Shown here piece after piece: positions 35,804-45,139 of a stretch of DNA of 64,000 nucleotides; the first letter of the stretch is position 1, and each line of letters starts with the position of its first letter. This stretch comes from Streptomyces sp. NBC_00250 (GTDB lineage Bacteria; Actinomycetota; Actinomycetes; Streptomycetales; Streptomycetaceae): contig NZ_CP108088.1 of NCBI RefSeq assembly GCF_036192275.1, positions 5,705,501 through 5,769,500 on the forward strand. The letters run 5' to 3'. The position numbers and the translations under genes are program-made. The notes under the pieces are model-generated. The model made no database searches and was not told the origin of the DNA. It saw only the letters and a list, made by a program, of their open reading frames with translations.

Positions 35804-36559
35804 ATGAGCACCGACCAGCCGCCGTCCGGCCAGCCGCCCGAGGAGGACCCGTTCCTCAAGAGGCCGCAGGAGCCCCCGCCGCCCTCCGCGGGCCAGCCGC
35901 CACCGTCGGGTCCGCCGCCGGAGGGGCCTCCTCCGGGAGACCCCCCGCCCGGGAGTCCGTACGGTCCCTCGGGGGGTTCCCCGTACGGCCCCTCGGGCGG
36001 TTCCCCGTACGACAACGTGCCGCCGCCCCCGCCTCCGTACGGCGGCTACGGTGCCGGCTACGGCGGGACCGATCCGCTCTCCGGGATGCCGCCGCTCGCC
36101 GAGTCCGGGAAGCGCATCATCGCCCGCGTCATCGACTGGCTGATCATCGCGATCCCGCTGGCGATCATCGGCATCCCGTTCGACATCTACTCGCGGGCGA
36201 CCAGGGACGGCAACGACTTCGGCGACACGGTCAACAGCCTCAACGGCGGGAGCCAGCTGGTCTTCCAGCTGATCACGATCGTCGCGTACGTCGCCTACGA
36301 CACGGTGATGGTGGCCAAGAACGGCCAGACCCTCGGCAAGAAGTGGATGAAGCTGCGGGTCGCGATGCTCAACGACGGCTCGACGCCCCCGATGAGCCAG
36401 TCGCTGCTGCGCGCGATCGTGCTCTGGCTGCCCGCGCTGATCTGCTGCGCCTGCCTGTGGCCGCTGCTGATCCTGATCCTGATCCTGGTCGACAAGCCCT
36501 ACAAGCAGGGTCTGCACGACAAGGCGGCGAAGACGGTGGTGGTCTCCGTCCCGCAGTGA
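35804..36559 (+). CDS. RDD-family membrane protein
   Basis: 251 aa: Pro/Gly/Tyr-rich cytoplasmic tail (residues 1-95, with repeated GSPYGPSGG) followed by an RDD domain, GKRIIARVIDWLIIAIPLAIIG ... GQTLGKKWMKLRV, with three or four hydrophobic helices and Cys-rich IVLWLPALICCACLWPLL. It is a tandem partner of the preceding RDD gene and probably part of the same operon, though 90 bp separate them. Substrate unknown. Confidence 0.83.
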   Translation: MSTDQPPSGQPPEEDPFLKRPQEPPPPSAGQPPPSGPPPEGPPPGDPPPGSPYGPSGGSPYGPSGGSPYDNVPPPPPPYGGYGAGYGGTDPLSGMPPLAESGKRIIARVIDWLIIAIPLAIIGIPFDIYSRATRDGNDFGDTVNSLNGGSQLVFQLITIVAYVAYDTVMVAKNGQTLGKKWMKLRVAMLNDGSTPPMSQSLLRAIVLWLPALICCACLWPLLILILILVDKPYKQGLHDKAAKTVVVSVPQ

Positions 36560-36568
36560 CGGAGCCGG

Positions 36569-36865
36569 CTACGAACCGGTCCGGGTATCGGCCCCCACGC
36601 CCACGCGTGCGGCCGTTGCCCGGACCTCTTCGTGCACGGCGGGTGCCGGAGTCGGCGCCGGAGCAGGAGTCGGTGCGGTGGTCTTGACGGCCGCGGTCCG
36701 CACCGGCATCGTCACCGCCACGAGCAGTCCGAGCAGCAGGCCGGCGAGGCTGATCACCGTGATCCCGAGCGTGGTCGTCGTACCGGAGAGCAGCAGGAGG
36801 GCGACGGTCGCGAGGACGACGGTGGCCGAACCGTAGGCGAGCTGCGCGGCGTTCGGACGCTGCAT
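36569..36865 (-). CDS. Small two-helix membrane protein
   Basis: 98 aa with two transmembrane helices (LAYGSATVVLATVALLLL and LGITVISLAGLLLGLLVAV) and a Pro/Ala/Thr-rich tail. ATG 36865 was chosen from the hydrophobic onset; an in-frame extension to 36964 lacks a membrane-protein look. Convergent with the RDD gene, 9 bp apart. No family recognised. Confidence 0.7.
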   Translation of the reverse strand: MQRPNAAQLAYGSATVVLATVALLLLSGTTTTLGITVISLAGLLLGLLVAVTMPVRTAAVKTTAPTPAPAPTPAPAVHEEVRATAARVGVGADTRTGS

Positions 36866-37224
36866 GACAAATACCGCCCTCTCAGGACAATGGTCCGGCT
36901 CTATGACAGGAATGCCCGAGCGGACCAAACGTAAGCGTGACCTAACCCACGGTGCCGGGTGCACGGGGGGCGCACGGAGTCATCCGGGCGGGCAAGTGCC
37001 GCCGTCAATGCGCCTGTTGGGGTCGCAGAGGCAGCCGGGGAGGGACTGCAAAGTGTCCGATAATCGAAATCTCGCTCCCACATAGTGCACTTGGTATGTG
37101 CAAGTCAAGATCTGTCTTTTCTTGTCTCCCTCCGGTCGAATGTCGTCACTTGTGACGCGCGACCCCGCCGGACGGACACCCCACCTTCGGTCCGAGAGCG
37201 CGGGCGCCGGGGAGGACATATCAA
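36866..37224. promoter_or_regulatory. 359-bp divergent intergenic region upstream of the M6 protease
   Basis: No gene is supported; frames here lack ribosome sites. AT-richer patches near 37060-37125 (including GATAATCGAAATC and a pyrimidine-rich TCTGTCTTTTCTTGTC) probably carry the protease promoter. A GGAGGA ribosome site lies 9 bp before GTG 37225. Confidence 0.4.
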
Positions 37225-39663
37225 GTGACCAACAGACGACGGGCGATCAGAGCGTCCGCAGTCGTCGTAGCGCTCGCGGCCACCGCCGCCACCGCCTCGA
37301 CCTTCACCACCGCCTGGGCCGACAATCACGGCAGCGTGACGTCGGCCGATGTCCGTCACGACCCGGCGCCCGGCGCCGGGATCGACAAGACGGCCGTCGA
37401 CCACGACCTCGAGGGCCCGTTCAGCGAGCAGCAGGAGCAGCAGCGCAAGGCTGCCCTGGAGCAGGTGCTGAGCGGCGAGTCGAAGGTGGAGCGCCGAGGC
37501 GGCTCCCAGGTGGTCAAGCTCGACGACAAGAAGTTCGTCGAGCTGGGCCGCGAGAAGACCGACAAGATCTTCACGATCCTCGTCGAGTTCGGCGACAAGG
37601 TGGACAACACCACCCTCGTCGACCGCGCCGACGACGACACGACCGAGCCGAAGCCGAAGTTCGGCGGCACGCCCGGTCCCCTGCACAACCAGATAGCCCA
37701 GCCCGACCGTTCCCAGGACAACTCCACGGAATGGCAGGCGGACTACAACCAGAAGCACTTCCAGGACCTGTACTTCGGCACCGGCAAGGACGCCAAGGGA
37801 CAGCCCAAGCAGTCGCTGAAGACCTACTACGAGAAGACCTCGTCCGGCCGTTACTCGGTCGACGGCGGCGTCTCCGACTGGGTCAAGGTCGAGTACAACG
37901 AGGCCCGTTACGGCTCGAACTACTGCGGCAACAGCAACTGCGCCAACGTCTGGGACGCGGTTCGCGACGGCGTCACCGCCTTCGTCGCCGACCAGAAGGC
38001 CAAGGGTCGCACCGACGCCCAGATCAAGGCCGACATGGCCCAGTACGACCTCTGGGACCGGTACGACTTCGACGGCGACGGCAACTTCAACGAGCCCGAC
38101 GGGTACATCGACCACTTCCAGATCGTCCACGCGGGCGAGGACGAGTCGGCGGGCGGCGGCGCCCAGGCGAGCGACGCCCTGTGGGCCCACCGCTGGTACG
38201 CCTACGGCACCAACGCGGGCAAGACCGGCCCGGCGAACAACAAGGCCGGCGGCACGCAGATCGGTGACTCCGGCATCTGGGTCGGCGACTACACGATGCA
38301 GCCGGAGAACGGCGGCCTCGGCGTCTTCGCGCACGAGTACGGCCACGACCTCGGTCTGCCGGACCTGTACGACACCTCCGGTGCCAAGGGTGCCGAGAAC
38401 TCGACCGGCTTCTGGTCGCTCATGTCCTCGGGTTCCTGGCTCGGCCGCGGCAAGGACGCCATCGGCGACCTGCCCGGCGACATGAACGCCTGGGACAAGC
38501 TCCAGCTCGGCTGGCTGAACTACACCAAGGTCGCCAACGAGGGCCGGAAGTGGAACTCCACCCACAAGCTGGGTGTGGCCGAGTACAACACCAAGAACCC
38601 CCAGGCGCTCCTCGTCGAGCTGCCGAAGAAGGCCGTCACCACCGATGTCGTCGCTCCCGCCGAGGGTGCCACGCAGTGGTGGAGCAACATGGGTGACGAC
38701 CTCAAGAACACCCTGACCCGCTCCGTCGACCTGACGGGCAAGACGTCTGCCTCCCTGAACCTCAAGGGCTGGTACGACATCGAGCTCGACTACGACTACC
38801 TCTACACCGAGGTGTCGACCGACGGTGGCGCCAACTGGACGGCCCTGGACGGCACCGCCGACGGCAAGCCGCTTCCGCGTGACGCGAGCGGCGCCCCGGC
38901 GCTGACCGACGTCTCGGGCGCCCACAAGGAGCTCGTCTACGGCCTCAACGCCTACGCGGGCAAGAAGTTCGACCTCCGCTTCCGCTACCAGACGGACGGC
39001 GGCGCCGGCGGCAAGGGCTTCACGGCCGACGCCATCACGCTGACCGCCGACGGTGCCACCGTCTTCTCGGACAACGCCGAGAACGGTGACAACGGCTGGG
39101 CGGCCAAGGGCTTCTCGCGGGTCGGCAAGGGCTTCACGAAGGAGTACGAGCAGTACTACATCGCGGAGAACCGCCAGTACGTCTCGTACGACGCCACCCT
39201 CAAGGTCGGCCCGTACAACTTCGGGTTCACCGGTGACAAGGCGAGCTGGGTCGAGCACTACCCGTACCAGAACGGTCTGCTCATCTGGAAGTGGGACCTC
39301 TCCCAGAAGGACAACAACACCGCGGTCCACCCGGGCCAGGGTCTGATCCTTCCGGTCGACTCCCACCCGACCCCGCTGAAGTTCAAGGACGGCAGCCTGA
39401 TGCGCAACCGCGTCCAGGCCTACGACTCCACCTTCGGCACCTACCGGACCGACAGCCTCCTGCTCCACAAGGCCGATGTCGCTGCCTTCGTCCCGTCGCT
39501 GCCGGGCAACCCGGTCTTCGACGACCGCAAGGGCACGTACTGGCTCCAGGAGACGGCGCGCGCCGGTGTCCAGGTAACTGACACCAACACCAAGATCCAG
39601 GTCGTCAAGGAGCCGAAGAACGGCGAGACGATCACGGTTCGCGTGGGTCCGTCCACGAAGTAA
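37225..39663 (+). CDS. Secreted immune inhibitor A-type metalloprotease (M6)
   Basis: 812-aa secreted zinc metalloprotease. Sec signal peptide with ADNHG after residue 33, a propeptide (about 34-120), then the catalytic domain with HEYGHDLGLPD (His370, Glu371, His374, an HExxH-x8-D/H site) and a YDFDGDGNFNEPDGYIDH calcium-binding-like loop about 80 residues before it. C-terminal beta-rich domains (jelly-roll/MAM-like DLTGKTSASLNLKGWYDIE) complete the InhA layout. M6 proteases degrade host or environmental proteins. GTG start with GGAGGA. Transcription ends at a strong hairpin downstream. Confidence 0.92.
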   Translation: MTNRRRAIRASAVVVALAATAATASTFTTAWADNHGSVTSADVRHDPAPGAGIDKTAVDHDLEGPFSEQQEQQRKAALEQVLSGESKVERRGGSQVVKLDDKKFVELGREKTDKIFTILVEFGDKVDNTTLVDRADDDTTEPKPKFGGTPGPLHNQIAQPDRSQDNSTEWQADYNQKHFQDLYFGTGKDAKGQPKQSLKTYYEKTSSGRYSVDGGVSDWVKVEYNEARYGSNYCGNSNCANVWDAVRDGVTAFVADQKAKGRTDAQIKADMAQYDLWDRYDFDGDGNFNEPDGYIDHFQIVHAGEDESAGGGAQASDALWAHRWYAYGTNAGKTGPANNKAGGTQIGDSGIWVGDYTMQPENGGLGVFAHEYGHDLGLPDLYDTSGAKGAENSTGFWSLMSSGSWLGRGKDAIGDLPGDMNAWDKLQLGWLNYTKVANEGRKWNSTHKLGVAEYNTKNPQALLVELPKKAVTTDVVAPAEGATQWWSNMGDDLKNTLTRSVDLTGKTSASLNLKGWYDIELDYDYLYTEVSTDGGANWTALDGTADGKPLPRDASGAPALTDVSGAHKELVYGLNAYAGKKFDLRFRYQTDGGAGGKGFTADAITLTADGATVFSDNAENGDNGWAAKGFSRVGKGFTKEYEQYYIAENRQYVSYDATLKVGPYNFGFTGDKASWVEHYPYQNGLLIWKWDLSQKDNNTAVHPGQGLILPVDSHPTPLKFKDGSLMRNRVQAYDSTFGTYRTDSLLLHKADVAAFVPSLPGNPVFDDRKGTYWLQETARAGVQVTDTNTKIQVVKEPKNGETITVRVGPSTK

Positions 39664-39686
39664 TCGGTAAAACTGCAGGTCAAATC

Positions 39687-39727
39687 ATGATCGGCCGTCG
39701 CCCTCTAGCGGGCGGCGGCCGATCGTG
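39687..39727 (+). terminator. Hairpin terminator after the M6 protease
   Basis: 15-bp stem (GATCGGCCGTCGCCC / GGGCGGCGGCCGATC, one T/G pair) with a TCTAGC loop, followed by GTGTTT. Confidence 0.78.
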
Positions 39728-39795
39728 TTTAGGTGCGTCTGACAGTTCAGACCGATGTTCTTATTGACAGTCGATCCACGGGGGAGTGGTTCCGC

Positions 39796-40107
39796 ATGCC
39801 CAACGGAGGGTTCTGCAAGTTGCCGGGAGGCAGCGTGGTCGTCGCCATAGGGCTGCCCAGCCCGGCCCGCGACGGCGCCAGCGTCCGCTTCCTGGTCCAC
39901 GCCGCGAACCGTGCCCGCGCCCTGACCCGGCTGCGGAACCTCGGGCTGCGGGCGGTCTACCTCCGCGGGAACAGCGAGCCGCCCACCCCGGACGAGATCA
40001 CGGCCGTCCTGCACCACCCGGACGGCCTGCTGTGGAGATCCGCCCCGGGCGCCGCCCAGGAGCTCTGGCACCCCGTACGGTCCCTCCCCAAGGAACCGGC
40101 GGCCTGA
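39796..40107 (+). CDS. Conserved hypothetical protein
   Basis: 103 aa, start ATG 39796 behind GGGGGAG (9-base spacer); an in-frame GTG at 39733 is possible. Small a/b-looking protein (GSVVVAIGLPSPARDGASVRFLVHAANRARALTRLRNLGL ... DEITAVLHHPDGLLWR) with no signal peptide or membrane segment. I recognise it only as a Streptomyces-conserved type of unknown role. It stands alone between a terminator and the NAD-salvage genes. Confidence 0.7.
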   Translation: MPNGGFCKLPGGSVVVAIGLPSPARDGASVRFLVHAANRARALTRLRNLGLRAVYLRGNSEPPTPDEITAVLHHPDGLLWRSAPGAAQELWHPVRSLPKEPAA

Positions 40108-40177
40108 TCCGCACGGAGGCGCTCAGGCGACCACGGGCTTGCCGGGACGCTCGGGCGACCGGGCCTCGCCGGGACGC

Positions 40178-40777
40178 TCAGGCCACCACGGGCTTGCCGG
40201 TCAGCTCCACGCCCGCCGTCCGCAGTTCCTCCAGGGCCCGGTCCGTCGTCTCCTTCGCGACGCCGGCCGTCAGTTCGAGCAGCACATGGGTCCGGAAGCC
40301 CTCACGGGCCGCGTCCAGGGCCGTCGCCCGGACGCAGTGGTCGGTGGCGATGCCCACCACGTCGACCTCGGTGACGTTCCGCTCCCGCAGCCACTCCGCG
40401 AGCGTCCGCCCGTTCTCGTCGCGCCCCTCGAAGCCGCTGTACGCCGCGTCGTACGCGCCCTTGTCGAAGACCGCGTCGATCGCCCCGCTGGCGACGGCCG
40501 GTGCGAAGTTCGGGTGGAAGCCGACCCCCTCGGTACCGGCCACGCAGTGCACCGGCCAGGAGCTGACGTAGTCGGGCTCCTCGCCGGCCGGCGCGAAGTG
40601 CGCCCCCGGGTCGACATGGTGGTCGCGGGTGGCGACCACGTGCCGGTAGGAGGTGCCCGCCGTCTGGCCGACCAGGTCGGTGATGGCGGCGGCGACGTCC
40701 GCGCCGCCGGTCACCGCGAGGCTGCCGCCCTCGCAGAAGTCGTTCTGAACGTCCACAACGATCAATGCGCGGTGCAT
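40178..40777 (-). CDS. pncA: Nicotinamidase
   Basis: 199-aa isochorismatase-fold amidase converting nicotinamide to nicotinate in NAD salvage. Catalytic triad visible: Asp9 (VVDVQNDF), Lys in VFDKGAYDAAYSGF and Cys in GIATDHCVRATA. Metal-binding histidines lie in TRDHHVDPGAHF. Start ATG 40777. It follows pncB on the same strand (103 bp), giving a two-step salvage unit nicotinamide -> nicotinate -> nicotinate mononucleotide. Confidence 0.95.
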   Translation of the reverse strand: MHRALIVVDVQNDFCEGGSLAVTGGADVAAAITDLVGQTAGTSYRHVVATRDHHVDPGAHFAPAGEEPDYVSSWPVHCVAGTEGVGFHPNFAPAVASGAIDAVFDKGAYDAAYSGFEGRDENGRTLAEWLRERNVTEVDVVGIATDHCVRATALDAAREGFRTHVLLELTAGVAKETTDRALEELRTAGVELTGKPVVA

Positions 40778-40880
40778 GGCGGGTGTCCTTAGCGCGTCGG
40801 GGAGGGGTGGGATCGAGCCTAGAGACTCAGCCCGCCCACCGGGAGGGGGCGGGTCCGGTCTCCATGGGCCCCACGGGGCC

Positions 40881-42209
40881 CTACAGGTACTCCGTCGGCA
40901 GCACCGGCTCGCCGCGGGAGAGCTGGATCGCCGACATCGGCAGCCCCGCGCGGGCCGCGATGTGCCGGGCCCTCGCAGCCTCCAGGGGCTCCCGGGCCAC
41001 CACGTCACCACCCTTGACCAGCTCGACCAGGAGCTGGTGGTCGGCGAGCTCCGGCGGGACCGGGCCGGTGCCCAGGACCTCCGCCTCGGCGACCCCGTAC
41101 GCGTCGGGCCGGCGCGCCGCCCACTTGCGCCCGCCGACCGAGGCCTTTCCGCCGAGCGACTTCTTGGCGACCGGGGTGAGCGGCGCCCTGAGGTCGGCGG
41201 AGGAGGCCCGTGCGACCAGCTTGTAGACCATGGAGCAGGTCGGGTGACCGCTGCCGGTGACCAGCTGCGTGCCCACCCCGTACGCGTCGACCGGGGCCGC
41301 CGCGAGGGAGGCGATGGCGTACTCGTCGAGGTCCGAGGTGACGACGATCTTCGTGTCCCGCGCGCCCAGCTCGTCGAGCTGCTGCCGTACCCGGTGGGCG
41401 ACGAGCAGCAGGTCGCCGGAGTCGATCCGGACGGCCCCCAGCTCGGGCCCCGCGACCTCGACGGCGGTACGGACGGCCTCGGCCACGTCGTAGGTGTCGA
41501 CGAGCAGGGTCGTACCCCGTCCGAGGCTCTCGACCTGGGCCTGGAAGGCGTCCCGCTCGCTGTCGTGGAGGAGGGTGAAGGCGTGGGCGGAGGTGCCGAC
41601 GGTCGGGATGCCGTAACGGAAGCCGGCCGCGAGGTCCGAGGTGGAGTCGAAGCCGCCGACGTAGGCGGCGCGGCTGGCGGCGACGGCCGCCAGCTCGTGG
41701 GTGCGCCGGGCGCCCATCTCGATCAGGCGGCGCCCGCCGGCCGCGGCCGACATGCGGGAGGCCGCGGCGGCGATGGCCGAGTCGTGGTTGAGGATGGAGA
41801 GGATCACCGTCTCCAGGAGCACGCACTCGGCGAAGGAGCCCTCGACGCGCAGCACGGGCGAGCCGGGGAAGTACACCTCGCCCTCGGGGTAGCCCCAGAT
41901 GTCGCCGGAGAAGCGGTAGCGGGCCAGCCATTCGAGGGTCGGCTCGTCGACGATGCCGCGCTCGCGCAGGAAGCCCAGGACGGCGGGGTCGAACCGGAAG
42001 TTCTCGACGGCGTCCAGGACCCGGCCGACGCCCGCGAGGACGCCGTAGCGCCTGCCCTCGGGCAGCCGCCGGGTGAAGACCTCGAAGACCGAGCGACGGT
42101 CGGCGGTGCCGCCCCGGAGGGCCGCCTGGAGCATGGTCAGTTCGTACTGATCGGTGAAGAGCGCGGTCGACGGCACGTCCACCGGCAGCCCAAGGTCCGC
42201 AGCGTTCAT
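40881..42209 (-). CDS. pncB: Nicotinate phosphoribosyltransferase
   Basis: 442-aa enzyme making nicotinate mononucleotide from nicotinate and PRPP. Family landmarks: FTDQYELTMLQAALRGGTADRRSVFEVFTRRLP at the N terminus, LETVILSILNHDSAIA, GFDSTSDLAAGFRYGIPTVGTSAHAF and VRIDSGDLLLVAHRVRQQLDE. Length is standard. ATG 42209; divergent from clpS, 146 bp away. Cooperates with PncA downstream. Confidence 0.95.
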   Translation of the reverse strand: MNAADLGLPVDVPSTALFTDQYELTMLQAALRGGTADRRSVFEVFTRRLPEGRRYGVLAGVGRVLDAVENFRFDPAVLGFLRERGIVDEPTLEWLARYRFSGDIWGYPEGEVYFPGSPVLRVEGSFAECVLLETVILSILNHDSAIAAAASRMSAAAGGRRLIEMGARRTHELAAVAASRAAYVGGFDSTSDLAAGFRYGIPTVGTSAHAFTLLHDSERDAFQAQVESLGRGTTLLVDTYDVAEAVRTAVEVAGPELGAVRIDSGDLLLVAHRVRQQLDELGARDTKIVVTSDLDEYAIASLAAAPVDAYGVGTQLVTGSGHPTCSMVYKLVARASSADLRAPLTPVAKKSLGGKASVGGRKWAARRPDAYGVAEAEVLGTGPVPPELADHQLLVELVKGGDVVAREPLEAARARHIAARAGLPMSAIQLSRGEPVLPTEYL

Positions 42210-42355
42210 GTCAGCGATGCTAGCGCAGAAATCGTCAAAGTGACGAATAGGGGTGGAGGTGCGCGCCCGATCGTGGGCCGAGCGGGTGGTCCGTCCATGG
42301 GCAGGGGGGTGACCCGTTTGTGCGACGGGGGCCCCGGGGTGGCAGCATGGGGTGA

Positions 42356-42661
42356 GTGAGCGTCGCGCCTATTGAGATCGAACGTACGGAATCGGCCGAG
42401 GAGGTCTCCGCGGTCGTCGAACCGGACGTGCCCTGGGTGACCCTCGTGCACAACGATCCGGTCAACCTGATGAGCTACGTGACCTACGTCTTCCAGGCGT
42501 ACTTCGGCTACTCCAAGGACAAGGCGCACAAACTGATGCTCGACGTGCACCACAAGGGCCGCGCGGTGGTCTCCAGCGGAACCCGTGAGGAGATGGAGCG
42601 CGACGTGCAGGCCATGCACGGCTACGGCCTCTGGGCGACCCTCACCCAGGACCGCGGCTGA
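42356..42661 (+). CDS. clpS: ATP-dependent Clp protease adaptor ClpS
   Basis: 101-aa N-end-rule adaptor that delivers substrates to ClpC/ClpA. Core motif [45 protein letters not shown] matches ClpS, including the N-degron pocket (NDPVN, M, H). GTG start. Stop overlaps the next ATG (TGATG), so coupled to the DUF2017 gene, an arrangement conserved in actinobacteria. Confidence 0.96.
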   Translation: MSVAPIEIERTESAEEVSAVVEPDVPWVTLVHNDPVNLMSYVTYVFQAYFGYSKDKAHKLMLDVHHKGRAVVSSGTREEMERDVQAMHGYGLWATLTQDRG

Positions 42662-43242
42662 TGGCCGGCCGCTTCGAGAACCTGCCCGGCGGCGGCGCCG
42701 CCGTCGCCCTCGACGACGTCGAGATCTCCATCCTCCGCTCCCTCGCCGTCCAGCTCATGGAGCTGATCGGACCGGGCGAGGAGCCCGCCAAGGACGCCGA
42801 CCCGCTGGCCGCGCTCTTCGCCGAGGGCCCGAGCAAGCCGCCGTCCGACCCCGCCCTCAAGCGCCTCTTCCCCGACGCGTACGGGGACGACAGCGAGGAG
42901 CTGCGCGCCGCCGCCTCCGACTTCCGCCGCTACACCGAGAACGACCTGCGGGCCCGCAAGCGCGAGGACGCTCTCGTCGTGGTGCGCGCCCTGGACGCGC
43001 TCTCCGCCGACGCGGCGGGCGAGGGCGGTGCGGTCCTGAAGCTGACCCCGGACGAGTCCCGGGCCTGGCTCGGCGCGCTCAACGACCTGCGCCTGACGAT
43101 CGGGACCCGTCTGGAGGTCACGGACGAGGAGGGCGAGCAGCTGTACCGGCTGCCGGACTCCGACCCGCGCAAGCCGATGGTGATGGCGTACCTCTGGCTG
43201 GGGGCGCTCCAGGAGTCCCTCGTCGAGACCCTGATGTCGTAA
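42661..43242 (+). CDS. DUF2017 family protein
   Basis: 193-aa soluble helical protein, coupled to clpS by stop-start overlap. DUF2017-type sequence: FENLPGGGAAVALDDVEISILRSLAVQLMELI, a Pro/Asp-rich middle, then WLGALNDLRLTIGTRLEV and AYLWLGALQESLVETL. Function unknown; the constant clpS linkage in actinobacteria suggests a proteolysis-related role (inference). Followed by a nested hairpin. Confidence 0.88.
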   Translation: MAGRFENLPGGGAAVALDDVEISILRSLAVQLMELIGPGEEPAKDADPLAALFAEGPSKPPSDPALKRLFPDAYGDDSEELRAAASDFRRYTENDLRARKREDALVVVRALDALSADAAGEGGAVLKLTPDESRAWLGALNDLRLTIGTRLEVTDEEGEQLYRLPDSDPRKPMVMAYLWLGALQESLVETLMS

Positions 43243-43297
43243 CCCGGCTCGCCAGGGACACCCTCCGCGGCACCCCTTCTTCGCGGGATGTTCGCTC

Positions 43298-43345
43298 AGC
43301 GGACGCTCAAATCCGGATAACGAATGCGTTATCAGAGCGTCCGCT
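43298..43345 (+). terminator. Nested inverted repeat after the clpS operon
   Basis: Outer 11-bp arms (AGCGGACGCTC / GAGCGTCCGCT) enclose an inner 7-bp palindrome (GATAACG AATG CGTTATC). A TTT follows. It is most easily a terminator for clpS-DUF2017; the symmetric inner GATAAC element could instead be a protein site for the permease 240 bp downstream. Confidence 0.6.
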
Positions 43346-43588
43346 TTGCCGTCTTGCGCCCCGTTCGCCTGGCGATTTTCGTGACGTGCGCCACACGCAA
43401 CTCCCTCGATCACGTCCCACCCCGTGATAAATCTTCACGACCGCTCGGGGACGCCACCCCTGTTCCCGAGGGCGCTTTGACCGGCTGATCGCCGGTAGCA
43501 CTCCATCCACATCCGGGGGGATCAGGATCTGATCCGCGGCAGACGCACTCGCAGTCGCGCGGATCAGCATGGAGAAAGGCGCACCACC

Positions 43589-45016
43589 ATGACCTCTGTG
43601 CAGGTCGACAAGCAGCACGACGGCACCGACGGGGCCGTGGACGGCGGCGAGGGCTACCAGCGTGGCCTCGGCGCCCGGCAGATCCAGATGATCGCGATCG
43701 GCGGCGCCATCGGCACCGGCCTCTTCCTCGGCGCCGGCAAGGCCATCGCCAAGGCGGGACCCAGCCTGATCCTCGCGTACGCCATCGCGGGCCTGGTCAT
43801 CTTCTTCATCATGCGCGCCCTGGGCGAGCTCCTCATGTACCGCCCCGTGTCCGGCTCCTTCGCGGAGTACGCACGGGAGTTCGTCGGCCCGTTCTGGGGC
43901 TTCGTGACCGGCTGGACGTACTGGCTCTTCTGGGTCGTCACCGGCATCACCGAAGTCACCGCCGCGGCCACCTATATGACGTACTGGTGGGACATCCCGC
44001 AGTGGATCTCCGCGCTGGTCTTCACGTTCGTCCTCTACGGCGCCAACCTGATCTCCGTGAAGCTCTTCGGTGAGCTGGAGTTCTGGTTCTCCATGGTCAA
44101 GGTCACCGCCATCATCGGCATGATCCTGATCTGCGCCGGCATCCTCACCATCGGCTTCTCCGACGCCGGCGACACCGCCTCCGTGACCCACCTGTGGGAC
44201 CAGGGCGGCTTCTTCCCCACCGGCATCGGCAACACGCTGATGACCCTGCAGATCGTCATGTTCGCCTTCCTCGCCGTCGAGCTGGTCGGCGTCACCGCCG
44301 GCGAGTCCAAGGACCCGAAGACCGTCCTGCCCAAGGCCATCAACACCGTGCCGTGGCGCATCGCCGTCTTCTACGTCGGCGCGCTGATCATGATCCTGTC
44401 GGTCGTCCCGTGGACCGAGTTCAAGCCGGGCGTCTCCCCGTTCGTCGCCGCCTTCGAGAAGATGGGCCTCGGCGTCGGCGCCGCCATCGTCAACTTCGTG
44501 GTGCTGACGGCCGCCCTGTCCTCCTGCAACTCGGGCATGTACTCCACCGGCCGCATGCTGCGCGACCTCGCGCTCAACGGCCAGGGCCCGAAGGTCTTCA
44601 CCAAGCTCACCAAGAGCGGCACCCCGCTCCTCGGCCTGACCTTCTCGGCCTCGCTGATGCTCGTCGGCGTCTGGATCAACTACGTCGCCCCGGGCAAGGC
44701 CTTCGAGTACGTCGTCTCCTTCGCCACCATCTCCGGCATGTGGGCCTGGATCATGATCCTGGTCTGCCAGATCCGCTACCGGGCCAAGGCCAACCGCGGC
44801 GAGCTCCCCGAGTCCACCTTCAAGGCCCCGGGCGCCCCGTACACCAGCTGGTTCGCGCTCGCCTTCATCATCATGGTCATCGTGATGATGGGCATCGACG
44901 AGGGCGCACGGGTCTCGCTGTACGCCGCCCCGGTCTGGGGTCTGATCCTCGGCGTCTCCTACCTGGTCCTGAAGTCCCGCAACCCCGAGGGCGCCGCCTT
45001 CGCCAAGCGGTCCTGA
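43589..45016 (+). CDS. Amino acid permease, APC superfamily (AAT family)
   Basis: 475-aa permease with 12 helices. The first helix carries the substrate motif IGGAIGTGLFLGAGKAI and TM3 the conserved GFVTGWTYWLFWVVTGITEVTA; ELEFWFSMVKVTAIIGMI and VGVTAGESKDPKTVLPKAIN are AAT-family signatures (CycA/GabP/AnsP/ProY group). Likely proton symport of a neutral amino acid or GABA; specificity not readable. ATG 43589. The 346-bp gap upstream, apart from the nested hairpin, holds no gene. A hairpin terminator follows. Confidence 0.9.
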   Translation: MTSVQVDKQHDGTDGAVDGGEGYQRGLGARQIQMIAIGGAIGTGLFLGAGKAIAKAGPSLILAYAIAGLVIFFIMRALGELLMYRPVSGSFAEYAREFVGPFWGFVTGWTYWLFWVVTGITEVTAAATYMTYWWDIPQWISALVFTFVLYGANLISVKLFGELEFWFSMVKVTAIIGMILICAGILTIGFSDAGDTASVTHLWDQGGFFPTGIGNTLMTLQIVMFAFLAVELVGVTAGESKDPKTVLPKAINTVPWRIAVFYVGALIMILSVVPWTEFKPGVSPFVAAFEKMGLGVGAAIVNFVVLTAALSSCNSGMYSTGRMLRDLALNGQGPKVFTKLTKSGTPLLGLTFSASLMLVGVWINYVAPGKAFEYVVSFATISGMWAWIMILVCQIRYRAKANRGELPESTFKAPGAPYTSWFALAFIIMVIVMMGIDEGARVSLYAAPVWGLILGVSYLVLKSRNPEGAAFAKRS

Positions 45017-45083
45017 CAGGTCCCCGCGAGCGGTCGCCGCAGGTCGTCCCCAAGCGGCCCTGACCTCGATCGTCTCGGCATTC

Positions 45084-45120
45084 GGGCCGTTCCGTACCAC
45101 TCCCCGGTACGGGACGGCCC
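45084..45120 (+). terminator. Hairpin terminator after the permease
   Basis: 15-bp stem (GGGCCGTTCCGTACC / GGTACGGGACGGCCC, one wobble) with ACTCCCC loop, 20 bp before the mec start. Confidence 0.7.
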
Positions 45121-45139
45121 GTCCGCTTATCCTGTCGGC

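Noticed and set aside
39733..39795. Extended start GTG 39733 for the 103-aa protein
   Set aside because: ATG 39796 has a GGGGGAG site 9 bases upstream and the extension begins inside the downstream flank of a terminator.
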